This document shows positions 24,181 to 60,480 of a stretch of DNA of 64,000 nucleotides, in pieces. The DNA is taken from NCBI RefSeq assembly GCF_034702125.1, contig NC_085880.1, positions 37,815,906 through 37,879,905 of the forward strand. Direction: 5' to 3'. The notes under the pieces are model-generated. The model was not told the origin of the DNA. It did not search any database and saw only the letters and a program-made list of their open reading frames with translations. A program made the position numbers and the translations under genes. Each line of letters begins with the position of its first letter. The stretch's first letter is position 1. This DNA comes from Engraulis encrasicolus (taxonomy: Eukaryota > Chordata > Actinopteri > Clupeiformes > Engraulidae).

Positions 24181-24720
24181 TACAGTAGGCCTATGATTTC
24201 TATGATGGGGCAAGTTTTCAGGCCTTGGCCCAGACCTGAAAGTGTGTCCATAATTCAATTAGTCTTGCTTGAAAATGAGGAAGGATGAGACTTTTCAAAA
24301 ATGTAATTAATAACTGAGGTCTGACAGTCTTTGTTGCATCAAAATCTATCAAATTCAATCCCCTGAACTGGTTTTAAGCCCAAAATGGTTGAACACCAGT
24401 CTATATTTCTTTTCATTCTTTTCATTCTAGCTTTTCATCAAAACAGCAGAATCTCACTCAAGGCTTCCGATGTAATTAAATTCATAGTTAAATGGCAATT
24501 TAAAGGGTATCTCCTCATCACCACAAGGCAACATAATCTTAACAAGAATTTGGGATTATATATTACGGCTTGGTGTAGTGTTAGTAATGTAGTGCTGTGG
24601 TAGTGCAGTGAAGTCCTCAGTGTGGCACTACTATGGTAGTGTAGTGAAGTACAGCGTCATTGGCCAAACGGTGTCCATTACAAGCCTACAAAGCACACAC
24701 AACACAAAAGAGGTACACAC
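24181..24720. other. Intergenic, nothing recognised
   Basis: AT-rich sequence between element D and the probable phyhipl 3' end. No exon or clear repeat boundary was seen. Confidence 0.5.
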
Positions 24721-27060
24721 CTGAATGGTCTTTTAATAAACAGTCACATTTGGTGTTGATCAACACTGCTTTCAGATAAAATAAAGAAACATTCATGAGG
24801 CAGGAGAGAGGGCACAAGAGAAACAGAAACATACCATAGTAACATAAACATACCATAGTAACAGAAACATATCATAATAATAAAAACTGGAACCCAAGGG
24901 AGGAACTGAAATTAACATCCATGCCTGTGATATGTGATTATAGTTAACTGCAATTGAACTGGTACTGTAAAGAGTGTATGGAGTAAGGCAGAAAAAAGGG
25001 GACGTTTTTGTTGGGATTGTGTGTTTGTACTCTAAAGCTTTTTTTCCGTCGATATGAGACATTGCATGATAAGGTCAAATGAAAAATATGCAGGGCTTAA
25101 AGAAATTAAGAAAGAGTAGCACAATCTTGAAAACGGCCTATTAGCAAACTTTGACAGCCTTAATAAAATGACTTTTAGAAGACTTATTTTAAGCTCATTT
25201 AAAGGGGACCGTAAACCATAGGCTACACAATATGTTGTTTAAATTGTTTAGGGTGTTTTAGATCACAGAAGTGGGTTGTTAAATTGACCGCATGGCTGGA
25301 TTGGCCATATGGCATACAGGGCATTTGCCCGGTGGACTGTTGATAATTTTGGACCTTCCCTCCTCTTCCCTCAATGGTATCAGTCCTCATGACGCTACAG
25401 CCGGCCTCTTCAAGAATTTTGGCTGTTAGGGTCAAAAAAGCTCATATTAGGTCGCTAAAATTTTGTCATAGGCTTCGTTGTCACTTTGTCAAAGGCTTCG
25501 TTGTCACTTTCTATACTTGGTGGACCGGCCTTGGCTAAAAAAATGCCCGGCCTGGTTTTTCATCACAATACAGCCCTGGTTGACCCATAAGGAACATCAT
25601 GAATAGGGTAAGTAGCATACAAGATCCAAAATGTCCAGTATACTTTGTCAATGTTTAAACCCAGTGGCAAGCTATTTTACTCCAGCACATTTCAGTTATT
25701 CGAGAAAAAAACAAAAAACTCACGGACGGACTATACACTTTTCCATTACAAAATTAAATAGCAACTCTATATTTCACTTAGGTACTTTACATCACAGGTC
25801 CAACTTTTTCAGAATTGTAATCTATCTTCTATGCCATGACTGTACAGTTTACAAAGCTGAATACAACTTCATAGTCAAGAGAAGAGAATAATATTAAAAT
25901 AACTACATATAGTCACAGTGGTGGTCAGACACTATCAAACAGGCCAAGGAAAGGGTTTATGCCCGGTCGGTCAGTTGCATATGCATTGCTAATAAATATA
26001 ACAGACACCTCTTAGGCATTTCAGTTTTTCTTTAGTATGAGCGTTTTCAGCTGCCTTTGTGTTGATACGATATTCTATGTTTGTTGTGGACTGATAGTTG
26101 GATTTCCAACACAGGTTACTTGTTTTGAAGCCATCTGTCCACATTTTTCTTTGATCTGTGGTTGCAAATCTGCTGTTATTTGGTGAATGACTGCGCGATA
26201 TAATGAGTGACACCCTTCTTATTTCAATAGACTGTTTGTCACTGCCAAGTAGTCAAAATAGCTTTTTTTAACAATAACAAATATATGCAACGTTGCACAA
26301 CATATTTTTGAAAGGCAGTAAAGAGTAAATAATAAGCATGCTGATACCATGGATCATCTCCACAGTGTTCCTCAAGTGGACGGAATAAAATATCATTTTC
26401 CTTTGTCATCATGGAGATCTAATTTAACATTTTATATCGTCTCCAGCACATGGGACAGTGCTGTTGTTTTTTTTCTAGTGTATTTTAAGTAGCCTCGCGA
26501 GACCATCCACGTACTTCCGGCCAAGGATTGCCTCCACTACGAAATGAAATGGTAGTATTATGGGATGGTCATTACCAGGCTAATTTTAAGTAGCTTCAAA
26601 ATTTACATTTGTGCATGTTTTAAAATGGTGTATTCCATCATCTTGCAATCCAGATGATCAAACAGATACCTCTTTAAACATTTACATTTTTGTGACCCTT
26701 CCTCTCAACTCATCCACTGCAGCCACAGCTAGAAGCAAAACATATATTTCAAAATGGACCGACACTGCAACTGTTTTTCTCCATATAAAGCACACTAATA
26801 ATCCATTGCATCCACCACAGACAGCCTATGTTTCAAACTTGGATGTGCAGTTTAAAGGGGGTGGGGAGAGAGCACCCAAATGCCTCCACATTTGGTTATG
26901 TTTGATGCCGTGTGACACTTCGATCTCCTTCACATGACCCAGGACATAAAAGCACCTACTGAATTTGTGATGAACAACCTGCATTCACTAGTTATAATCC
27001 AGTTCCACATAGTCCAAATGACCTGGTTTTACCTGTCCAATTTAACAAGGTGATTGACCT

Positions 27061-27231
27061 CAGGGGCGTAGCAGCAAATTATGGATCCTAGGTACAATCC
27101 ATTCCAATAGACCCCCTCCCACCCCACCACCCCTGATATATATCTACATAAATTGGACTGTGTGTGGGCCCCCTAAATCCATTGGGCCCTGGTGACTTAG
27201 TCGCACTTTACCCCCCTGTATGACGCCCCTG
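27061..27231. mobile_element. hAT MITE, 171 bp
   Basis: Ends CAGGGGCGTA and GACGCCCCTG. Flanks ATTGACCT (27053-27060) and ATTGCCCC (27232-27239) match at 6 of 8 bases, so this is an aged insertion. Confidence 0.75.
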
Positions 27232-27633
27232 ATTGCCCCTAATCACCTGGCTGAATTGGTTAGGTACATCCAGGCCTTTTGGACGAATATACCACTGCAT
27301 TGTGAACTAAAGGATCCAGGGTTCCCCATCGCTTTGTATCATGCAGTCAAGTACAGACAAACCTTCCCACAGTATGTGTCTGTCCACATCCTGATCAGCC
27401 ACCAGAGAAGGATGACATGTCTGCTTCCAGTGCCGTTCTTGGGGTGTGTGTTTTCTCTGCGCCTTTGGTATTAGCACGACTCTGCACCATTCAGTTTATA
27501 CAAACCACCACTAGGGGGACTCATGAGGCAGTGGAGACAAATACATGGACCTTCTGCAGAGATGAATAGGAGTCAGTATGAGCAAGCTGTCCACTTTCCA
27601 TACAGTTCCTCACACCAGACCCTAAGCATTCTT

Positions 27634-27635
27634 AC

Positions 27636-27718
<83 letters not shown>
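27634..27718. repeat. (CA)n microsatellite
   Basis: CA dinucleotides with one AAC interruption. Confidence 0.96.
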
Positions 27719-27721
<3 letters not shown>

Positions 27722-28484
27722 CACCAGTGCCGTAAGTAAGGAATGAAAACATGAACATATCAATCCAATCTACTGAAAACAGAAAAGAAAACAAAGCGGG
27801 CCTGAAGTGAGGAGTGGGGAGCTGCACTGTGATCTTTGAAAGGAAACAATAGTATTATCAACACAGTCACCGGCCAGGTAAAACAGGTTTGCCAGAATAT
27901 CAGCTTAAAGGGGTGGTGTAGGTCTATGCCAAACATCTTAACCTTGTTTACAGGATTTCTTAGGCAGAAGGGTTTGGAAAAGATAGGGGTATCTAGATGT
28001 CGTTTTGGTTTCTCTCTGGATTTTCAGGTAAAATACAGAAGGAGTTGTCTTTTTTTCATCTACTTCTTTTTTTGTTTTAAAATAAGGGATTTGCATGTTC
28101 ATATCATCGCACATACATTTTAAGACCTGTTCAGGATGTTGATTCCAATTTCGGACATTGGAATCGCATAGACATTCCACACTGACAACTTTAACAACGT
28201 TTTACACAAGAGTTCAGGGAACACCAGTTGGTGTGTGTGTGGGGTTTTTTTTTTTTCGATGCAAGACCGGACAACATGAAGGCTGCTGCTGGATCCATCA
28301 TTCGCAGCCGACATTAACGTCTGAGTTAAGGGCATAGCAGGGCATAGGATCAAGACTGAAGGGGTTTTTTTTGCAACCACTGAGGTGTTGTTTTTTTCCG
28401 CGCTGTAAGCCAGTCACCAAAGTGTTAGCGGAGTTAGCTTAGCATTCGCTTTTGAACGCTAGCATTAGCTATTTGACGCTCGCG

Positions 28485-51659
<23,175 letters not shown>

Positions 51660-51960
51660 GTCGCTGCTGTTGTCGAAACTGCAGGTTTTACAGATGCGAC
51701 TGGGAGCTGCCGAGTTCTGCCGCAGACCTAGTTCTAGCTTCCACCTAAACAGTGGAGGTGATGACGCTCCCGGGTCTTCAGTGGTCTCACTCCCTCTCTC
51801 CCTCTCTGTCTCCCTCTCCCGAGTGGTGTGGCGTCAGTGCATCGTCACGCGCGCTGCACGGCTCGGACGGGGTTGCAGCGCCACGGAGACCGGAAAGCCA
51901 TTATGGTGAAAAGCCCAGCCACTTACCTCCTTGTGTGATCTAGGCTACACATCAGCTGGT
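51660..51960 (-). promoter_or_regulatory. phyhipl: phyhipl 5' UTR/promoter region (inferred)
   Basis: Lies directly upstream of the phyhipl start in transcript sense and is richer in CpG than its surroundings (51815-51895). No TATA box or transcription start was assigned. Confidence 0.35.
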
Positions 51961-53864
51961 GGCATCTGACTGCTTCGCATCCTCACAAAAGCTACAAGTG
52001 TTTTGGATCTCTGTTGTATGCCGCGACGAAAGCAAATACCAGATTGGTCTAAAAAATTACCGCGCATACTCCAGTTGCTTACATAATAGGCGCCAGCCTG
52101 CGTTTCAGTCTCTGCTCGAAATTATAACATTGATACCGTCGCTATTCTGAATTTTGCTTAAGGTGACGTCACCACCACCAAATGAATCGCCCCTGTGTAG
52201 CCTATGTCCTTATTTGGTACCCAAACATCCTTACATCAAAGCGCAGGTGCGGGTCTGTCTGTAGCCTAAGTCATATGGCGATATAAAGGCATTTTATAGC
52301 CTAGTCTGTGCGCTATCAAAGCCTCGTTTTTTTGTTAAAAAGAAATCTGGAAAGAAAAATATATGAATTCCAGAGACGGGAGTCTTGAGTCTTGAGTTAT
52401 AATTATGGTCGGTGCCAATGTGCCTAGAACAACAATGTAATCCTCAATAGACCGCCTTCTGTGTTCAGGGGGTCAGTATAATCTCAAACTGCCCACCACA
52501 AAAGTGTTCTCATACTGTGAGATAGGATATGCTGACAGGGGCGATGGGCCAGTGAGTGTTTTTAGAAGGCACCTAAGGGTTTGATGAAAGGGTAAACAAC
52601 CTGCCCAGAGCCATGGTTTGTGTTCTACAGCTATGGCCGACCCCAGGACAAAGTGGTCTGAAAGGGCCCTCTAGCCAAAATACAATGTAATGAGGACCCA
52701 ATTCTGGGGCCCCTCTCAACCTGGGCCTGGGGCAACTGTCCCCTTTGTACCCCCCTGTTGGCACCCCTGCATAGAATCCACAAGACCCTTATATAGCCCT
52801 GTGGTATTTACAGACAACTCTAGGGTAATAGTTATGGGTTTACAAGCACTCTATTTGCAATATCTAAATTAAGCCAATCTCTCTACTAGAGAATATCAGT
52901 GCCTCGATTTCATTTTTTGGCCAAATATTCTTTATGGATTTTAAAGGAATAATCTCATATTTAAATTAATAAAAACATAAACTGTAGGCCTAACTAAAAT
53001 CTTGTAGTCATTATATTTATTAACATCCATGGTGGGCACCTCAGAAGTGCTTGGAGGGCTACCTGGTGGCCGTGGGCTCCACATTGGGTACGCCTGCCCT
53101 ACAGATTGGAAGGGGAATTGTAAACTCATTCAAATTATACAGAGAGATGGTGTGGTCCTCCAAACACACCGAGGTGCAGTTGCAGCTAGAGCCTATGGTC
53201 ATAGTCATAGTCGGCCGTTACCCTGAGCCAAAGGCTATAGGGAGGGTCCACTGTGGCTAAAACCTTACTGAAATATTTAAAAACACGATGTTGGGATAAA
53301 CCCCCACATAAATAGGGGCCCACTACAGGTCATGGGCACTGGCACCATTGGCATAACAGACCTTCACACAGGAGGGGGAAAGTGGTGCTTTATACATGAG
53401 TTTGCTGTGTTTGTAAACACGATATTGTGAGGAGGGGCAAGCCACTGGCAGCCAACCACTTGAGTTAATTTTTTGACCGACAGTGGTTTCCAACAATCAG
53501 AGGTTGAGTTGTGCGCAGCTAGTTTCGTGCAGTCAGGTTAAAACAAAACCTTAGAACCCATGTATACAGATGGGCAGTATGAATGCAAGAGAGGCAGGGT
53601 CCATTTCGAGATATTACCTCCCATCCTCACCTTGTGCTTGTGGCCTTGTGCTTTGCTGATGCCCCGCCTCCATGGAGAAAACAAACAAAAGTTCTACAGT
53701 CAATGATGTCTTGCCTCCTATAATAAGGACACAAGCACTAGGAGGGGATGGGAGGTGTCTATTTTATGTCCATTTTCTCCCGACTATGTGACATGGAGGT
53801 ATGCCTTAGTGAACAATTTAACTACTTTGTATTTTGCAATTTAGTCCCTCCAATACAGTCACTG
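51961..53864. other. Spacer between phyhipl and bicc1, repeats only
   Basis: Holds a dispersed repeat copy (about 52540-52770) and the inverted copy of the 12118-12265 repeat (53400-53545). No exon was recognised. Confidence 0.5.
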
Positions 53865-53866
53865 AT

Positions 53867-53867
<1 letters not shown>

Positions 53868-53944
<77 letters not shown>

Positions 53945-53970
53945 TCTATTTAAACATCGTATGAAAGCAA
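53868..53970. repeat. (GA)n tract with shared 28-bp tail
   Basis: GA repeat followed by GATTCTATTTAAACATCGTA and more, identical to the tail after the 35022-35447 tract. Confidence 0.9.
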
Positions 53971-53984
53971 GATGAGACTGAGTT

Positions 53985-56900
53985 GCAGTTTGAATACTGA
54001 TTTATTTTTTTAATGTAGCAAACAGTTTCAGAACATTTTTTGTATCTTAAGTACAAATGTGTACCAATATCTGTGAAACTACATCGACATAATACATAAA
54101 CAATCGCTCAGAACCTAACAACACTGCAGGTAGTACACTGATTTGGCCACTTTTGTGCACTGGATATTTTACTTTCGTCGTTATTATTTTTTGTTCCGTT
54201 TCTCCTTAAGGCATAGACACATGAACATTGAGTGGGGTCGTTTCCAGTGTTTCCTTCAGTGTGGTCCTTTGTTTTAGAGCCCCCTTTTTACAGGAGGGGA
54301 TGATGTTATTATTTTTCCATGTGGTCTCAACCGACCAAATGAAAACAAATAAACAAATCCCTCATTTCCGCTCAGCCGTGTCAGAAGGCCACGTCCAAAA
54401 GAAACAACTACATATCCCAGTATCCCCCCTGGTTTGGGAGGATGACGTAGTAAACGTTACACAGAAGAGCAACACACAACACAAAACAGCTGCTCCTTTA
54501 GAGAACATTAAGGCACACAAGCAAGGAAGAGGCCGATCAACTGACGATTTTTGGCAAGATGATTAAAATACATTAAGCCATTAAGACTCCCCAACACAAT
54601 AGTTGAGAGTACGCTGACAGAAACCAGCAACGCTGGAAAGGTCCCTTTGGTCAACAGCAACCCTCGTTAACATGGTTCCCTTTTTGTCGCTCAAATTTAC
54701 TGTAAATTACTGTAATTAATGTAAGTGTAAGGTACTGTAAACTGTAATGCAGAAATACCCAAACGGATGATTCACATAAACAGATAATGCAAAAGTCTTA
54801 GTCATGATGGGTATTGGAGAGCAAGTGATTGAAGTAAACCATACTACTGATTTGTTTGTCAACAAGGACACAATATTAAAGAGAAAAAAACACATTTCTG
54901 TTGCATTGCCTTTGCTCGCCATGATGAAAATAAGTGAATGCATCTGCTTACAGGGAGTGTTAATATTTCAGCATATAAACCGCATGTGGAGAACAAAACA
55001 AGACGTATTCGTTATTTTTCTTCGCCCTATGACAGTCACTATAACACTGACATTTCTTCTTTAGGTATAGGACCTCTTTAGTATATTGCACAGTGAAATT
55101 TTGTAAAGAAAAAAAAAACAGAAAAAATCATCAGTCCTTTGTGCCAAAACAAAAACCTGGCTTTGTGAAGATTGTTGTGTTCAATCAACATGTCAAGAAA
55201 ACAGAAACATTACCTAAGCTTTAGTGGTTGACATTCATTTTTTTAGATTGTACCACTGACAAGAGTACCACAGATTCTTCCAAAAAATACTGCAGCTATT
55301 TGAAATGATATTGTCAAAAATCAGCCTACATATATTTTCTGCTGGTTGTGCCACACAAATACCATTGTAGACTGTATAAGGTTACAGATGACAAAGTGTG
55401 ATCATGTCCCTTCATTAAACCGGACAAGGCAACAAATACTCACAGCTCAACTCTGAACTCATGGCTCAAAACTCTAACTGTCGACGCACACTAATTGTAA
55501 ATACTTAACCAACACAAACATCATGACAATAATACTTCATATAGACAGACACACTGGGATATTTGCTACCACATGTAGTGTATGGCTCATTCCTATTGGG
55601 TGACCAGACAAGACCAGGAATTAAGAGCTGGTGGCACTTGGATTAAGAGCCTAGTGGTTACACTGATGTGTAGACAAAGACACAAGCACACACCCCTGCT
55701 GTATGCCACATCATCCACACACAGCTCCACAGACTGCTTTCATCTCCACTACCACAACTTCTACGGATGAGATGTTTCAATTAATGGGAAAAACAAATCA
55801 ATAAGAGAATAAAAAAAACAGGAAAAATAATAATACATAATTTTGTATATAAAAACACAAAACATACAATACATACCTGTAAACCAATATTACATATTAA
55901 AATACAAGACTACAACACAATAATCAAGGGCAAATTGATCAAAAAAAGCATCATACACTGACGAGGCCAAAAAATAATAATTAGCTACACAAGTAAAATA
56001 CTGAGGACATGGTACGGACGGATATAGTAAATCATAGTCTAATCACAAAATAACTCAAACCCTTTCTTTAAAGGCCACTAAAGTCACTGCATCCAGAACG
56101 ACACTGAGCCTTGAACTCTGACCTTGTTCAGTTTAAGTGCTTGTTTTAGGCTTTGGCCCTGCAACCCTGTGCATTGAGAAAGTACATGATGTAAAAATAG
56201 ATATATGTATATACGTGGCTTCAAGGAGGCATCTACAATACATACTACCAGAGTTGGCCAAAGTAAAATTAGAAGTAAAAACAAAACCTGCCATAGTTTC
56301 CTGCCAACGCTTGTAACTTCTAAGAGTAACTGGTCTACAGTTACTGTAGAGTGATGTACCTGACTCTGCGCTGCGTGTATCAATTTTGCCGCTATGTAAT
56401 ATCATGTGTTGTAACAACATCACAAATTTACTTCTATTTTTAACTTGGCCGTCTCTGTATACTACTGGGAAGATATCTAAATAACTTTTTAAAGTGCATA
56501 ATACTGATGCAACAGCAAAACACGAATGCAAATAGTACAACTGTTACTATTATAATCATCATATGTAATTACTTTTTGAAGTTGCATTCTTCTTGTCCCT
56601 CTTGTAGGTATGGAGCTGTTATGTTACACTCCATGGCTGTACCCATTCCTATATGGCAACAATAACATGTTTCCTTCATCAACACTATAGCACCACGATG
56701 ATGGCACCAGTGTGTTTGGTTTTTTTAAACATTTTTTTTTGGCACATTTGGCTATTAGTGGCCAAGGAAATGCCCACCATACTAAGCAAGGCTGGCATAA
56801 GTACACAGTCCCAGAGAGGATGAGATGAAGTCCATTTGGGTGGGTGAAGGGGGTTCCTTGGAGAAAGATGAGGAAGAGGAATAACAGGAACATAATGGGA

Positions 56901-57198
56901 AGTTTTTTTTTTCCTTTCTTCGCTGCACTACTTTGGGATTGGCCAAAAAAAAAAAAAAAAGAGCAGCTCGCGGATGGATTGGCGAAACACCTGCAGCTGC
57001 TGATGCGGATGATGAAAGCAGAGGAGGATGATGGGAAGTTTTTTGCTGTTGTTGTTGCAGTACCACGGGATTTGCCAAAAAAAAAACTGCTAGCGAATGG
57101 TTCGCAAATCACCAGAGCCCGGTGAACTCGGGTTGTACCTCGGGATTGACCCTAAAAAGAAGAAGAAAAGAAACCCCGCTTGTGGATGGATAGGCGTA
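53985..57198 (-). other. bicc1: bicc1 3' UTR (inferred extent)
   Basis: Sequence after the bicc1 stop with few recognisable mobile elements, unlike its surroundings. An AATAAA on the minus strand (TTTATT at 54001-54006) is followed shortly by a (GA)n repeat, a plausible end. Confidence 0.45.
56925..57198 (-). repeat. bicc1: Three tandem diverged copies just after the bicc1 stop
   Basis: In transcript sense each copy has GTG.TACGCC/GTGATTTGCG-type start, a CCATCC/CCATTCG stretch, a long T run and a GG.CAATCCC-type end (GGGATTGACC, GGGATTTGCC, GGGATTGGCC on the plus strand near 57141, 57067, 56935). Confidence 0.65.
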
Positions 57199-57329
57199 TC
57201 ACCAACGGCCGCTGACGCTGGCCATGTCAGCGTGGAACTGGCGAGGCAGTCGTCCGCTGGCACCTCCCTCCAGGAATGACGAGCGAATGTTGGGAGGATC
57301 AAAGAGTTTCCGTCGGTTCTTGTTCAGTT
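57199..57329 (-). CDS. bicc1: bicc1 last coding exon
   Basis: Encodes [20 protein letters not shown] and [12 protein letters not shown] before TGA. The acceptor is preceded in transcript sense by an expanded CT tract. Confidence 0.95.
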
Positions 57330-57361
57330 CTGGGAATCGGATGAATGGGTAGAGGGAGGGG

Positions 57362-57422
<61 letters not shown>

Positions 57423-57682
57423 GTAGGGAGAGGGATAAGGAGAGGGAGAGAGGAAGAGGAATGAAGGCAAGTAAAAAGGCACGGAAATGTTTGATATGAA
57501 ACTCAACTCTCTTTCTCAGAGAGAGCATCCAAGTGTTTCCATAAAAATATATCCATAAATATCGATGCCAGTTCACAGGAGGACTGCTCAATAAATTCTC
57601 TCATAAAATTTGTACACACTCTCTCTTATGCACGCACCCACATGTATGAACACATACACACACCTGTGCACACACACACACA

Positions 57683-57764
<82 letters not shown>

Positions 57765-57992
57765 CACACTCACACTCACACTCACACTCACACTCACACT
57801 CACACGCCTCTCTCATGCAGATTCCGTGCATGTACACTTGCATGCACACACACATGCATGCACAATCACGCAGGCACACACACACACGCTACCTGAGATG
57901 GCGAGCAGCATTTTCCTGCGTGCTCCGAAGGTGGTGATTCCCAGCTCCTTCAGGTCCTGGTCAGTCAGCGTCAGGAACGTCTGCAGGTCAAT
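57199..57992 (-). CDS. bicc1: Bicaudal C homologue 1, C-terminal two exons (partial)
   Basis: Exons 57992-57893 and 57329-57199 give the last 76 residues. BICC1 is a cytoplasmic RNA-binding protein with N-terminal KH domains and a C-terminal SAM domain that polymerises; it regulates mRNA stability and translation in kidney and left-right development. The first exon encodes [20 protein letters not shown] and [13 protein letters not shown], the second half of the SAM domain. The second encodes [19 protein letters not shown] and a tail ending ASVSGRW, as in mammals. Phases agree (G|AA). The earlier exons, including the KH domains and first half of SAM, were not found before 64000 and should lie further right. 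Both introns here are rich in microsatellites. Confidence 0.94.
57357..57450. repeat. (GA)n tract beside bicc1 last exon
   Basis: GA repeat on the plus strand; CT in the transcript, directly upstream of the acceptor. Confidence 0.95.
57662..57815. repeat. (CA)n then (CACACT)n
   Basis: CA units followed by about nine hexamers CACACT. Confidence 0.96.
57893..57992 (-). CDS. bicc1: bicc1 SAM-domain exon
   Basis: 33 codons plus one base, acceptor CCCCCAG and donor GTAGCG. It sits between two long CA/TG tracts (57662-57815 and 58027-58230). Confidence 0.95.
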
Positions 57993-58024
57993 CTGGGGGT
58001 GGGAACAGCATAGAGAAAGAGTGA

Positions 58025-58026
<2 letters not shown>

Positions 58027-58073
<47 letters not shown>

Positions 58074-58099
58074 CACACACACACAGTACACACACACAC

Positions 58100-58148
<49 letters not shown>

Positions 58149-58159
58149 CACACACACAC

Positions 58160-58212
<53 letters not shown>

Positions 58213-58330
58213 CACACAGTACACACATAAACGCGTAAGACACTGAGCACCCATAACCACATAAATGTGCACACACAAATACACACAAATATACACACAA
58301 ATATACACACAAATATACACACACACACAC
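58027..58330. repeat. (CA)n with regular GTACAC interruptions
   Basis: CA blocks separated by AGTACACAC motifs in a higher-order pattern. Confidence 0.95.
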
Positions 58331-58562
58331 ACCCGTCATGAATGGTAATTGTGTCGTGATAGTGTCATTGTGTGACTACTGATTGAACCACAACTCAATC
58401 TGTCAATCTAGCATGACTCATACAGTATCCACAAGCCCTGTTGGTGTGATTCTGCATCAGACAGAGATAGAGAGAGGAATACATATGTCTTTTCCCTTCA
58501 GCTCAGCTGAGATTGAGAGAGGAATGCGTGTGCCTTTTCCCTTGTGATCAATTCAGATAGAG

Positions 58563-59228
58563 TAGTGTTTCTCAACGGGGGCGCTACAGCCCCCCACGGG
58601 GCGTTGGGGAGCCCTAGGGGGGCACTGAGATAGCCTGGGCGAATAGCCGACTGTTGACTCCGTCAATCAGTCTGGCAAAAGCCATGAGGAATCCGTCTCC
58701 GTGGACGATGGGAGATGGTCTGATCTTACTCTATCATTTAAATTAATTGAAGTTCCAAACTCAAATTAAAACCCATATTGTGCTTTATTAGCATGCCTGT
58801 TACGTTATAGCATCGCAGAAGCATACACATAACAAAACAAAAGTGTGAATATAGTTACCTTAACCAATCAGTAACGGAGCTCGCGGGTGAGTTCTACGTC
58901 ACCACTCTCAACTGTTTGCTGATTGGCGAAACACTGAGAGAACCGAGCTCGAGGCTTTTGCCAGGCGATGTGCGGAGTCAAAATCTTGGAGTACAGAGGA
59001 TGGCGTCGCGAGGCTAGCACTGAGAAGGATACAGCTGATTAAAGGCAGGGCTTAGTGCCCATTGGGGACCATTAGTCTATTTTATTTTTCAATACTAAGG
59101 GGAGGCGCTCTCAGACTTATGATGAGGTCAGGGGGGCGTTGGGAGGCTTATGATGAGGTCAGGGGGACGTTGGGAGGCTTATGATGAGGTCAAGGGGACG
59201 TTTGTTCAAAAAGGTTTGAGAACCACAG
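58563..59228. mobile_element. hAT MITE, 666 bp
   Basis: Ends TAGTGTTTCTCAA and TTTGAGAACCACAG. Flanks AGATAGAG (58555-58562) and AGATAGCG (59229-59236) match at 7 of 8. It contains three direct copies of GGCTTATGATGAGGTCA. Confidence 0.8.
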
Positions 59229-59829
59229 AGATAGCGAGAGGAATACGTTTGTCTTTTCCCTTCAGCTGGGTCCCTCTCCTATACTGTACTACCTGCATGC
59301 TCCCCCTCTGGGCTGCCATATGTCACTACAGGTGGGGAGTTACCTTCATTCAAGTGCTGCAGTGCAGACATGGTGCACTATTTTGAGCATGTATAAAACA
59401 ATACAGCACTATATTGTACTATATACAAATATATTTACACATCCTGAGCCTGAACCTTTAACCCTTTTTTAAATAACAAAAGCCTAATGACTATAATACT
59501 CTTGCAGAAAAACTCTGGCAAGCCTGAAGTCAGTTGCTGACCCTGACACTATCAGCCCTGTGAGTCCTATATTGTCAAAGTATCCAACATATATATTTTT
59601 AAAGCGAGTAACTGTAGTATCATAGGGAAATGTATTGTCCATAAAAAAGTATGGTGACCATTCCGTTATTAAGCTTTATTTTTGTTCCTTCTGTGTCTAC
59701 TGTAAGTTGTGACCATTTCTCACATGGTCAGACAGTGTGTTGTCAAGACTAGGCGTCTATTTCTGGAGCTGTGAACACACGGTGGGGTGAGAGTGTGACT
59801 GAGAGTACAGGCAGGTTTCAGCAGCTCCT

Positions 59830-60480
59830 GTTCCCCTCGCACATGCAGCTGACAGCTTTGGCCGGGCCCAGGGCAAAATCATCTGAAAGGGCCCCCCTAC
59901 CCAATACATTCAATGTAATGAGGACCCAATTATGGGCCCGCCGTCTCGCTGGGCCCGGTAAAACTGACCCCTTTGTCCCCCCGTTGTCAGCTCCTGTTCC
60001 CCCAGTACAGCCAGCCAATTACCAGCAGCATCCTGGCAGGTCTGTGCTGCACGGATCACCAGCAGGTGCTACGACTAAGGCCCGTCGACAGGAGAGTGGG
60101 GAGACAAATGGGTCAGCTGTCCTGGGCACCGGAAAAGCGGGCAGTTGTCCCAAGCCCAGGGAAACAGGGGACCCAGAATTGGGACCCCATACAATTGTAT
60201 GTAATGAGAAGGGGGCTGTTTCAGAGGGTTTTATCCTGGGCCCGGCCAAAGCTGTCAGCGGCCCTGGCTGCACGGATCACCAGCAGGTGTCACAGCTAAG
60301 ACCCACCGACAGGAGTGTGGGGCAGACAACGGGTCAGCTGTCCCGGGCCCAGCGAAAGCGGGGGTGGGGGGGTCAGAATTGGGACCCCATTACACTGTAT
60401 GATGAATATGAGGGGGGGGGGGGGGCTATATCAGATGATTTTGTTTTTGTCCCAGGTCTGATGAAAGCTGTAAGCGGCCA
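59830..60480. repeat. Tandem repeat, about 210-220 bp unit
   Basis: CACGGATCACCAGCAGGTG at 60049 recurs at 60272, each followed by GACAGGAG.GTGGGG and GAATTGGGACCCCAT. A 276-codon open frame crosses it but only reflects the repeat. Confidence 0.75.

Larger units (their letters stand above)
24720..28484 (-). other. phyhipl: phyhipl 3' UTR (inferred extent)
   Basis: Sequence after the phyhipl stop without recognised exons. A minus-strand ATTAAA (TTTAAT at about 24732-24737) could end a long UTR near 24720, but an earlier end is possible. The stretch includes a hAT MITE (27061-27231) and a (CA)n tract. Confidence 0.3.

Noticed and set aside
52538..52770. Possible hAT element with CAGGGGCG and CACCCCTG ends
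   Set aside because: No matching 8-bp flanks were found, so the boundaries are not supported; kept only as a dispersed repeat copy.
57610..58339. Several long Thr-His or Cys-Val frames, also at 12.6, 31.3, 47.2 and 47.7 kb
   Set aside because: Translations of (CA)n/(TG)n microsatellites.
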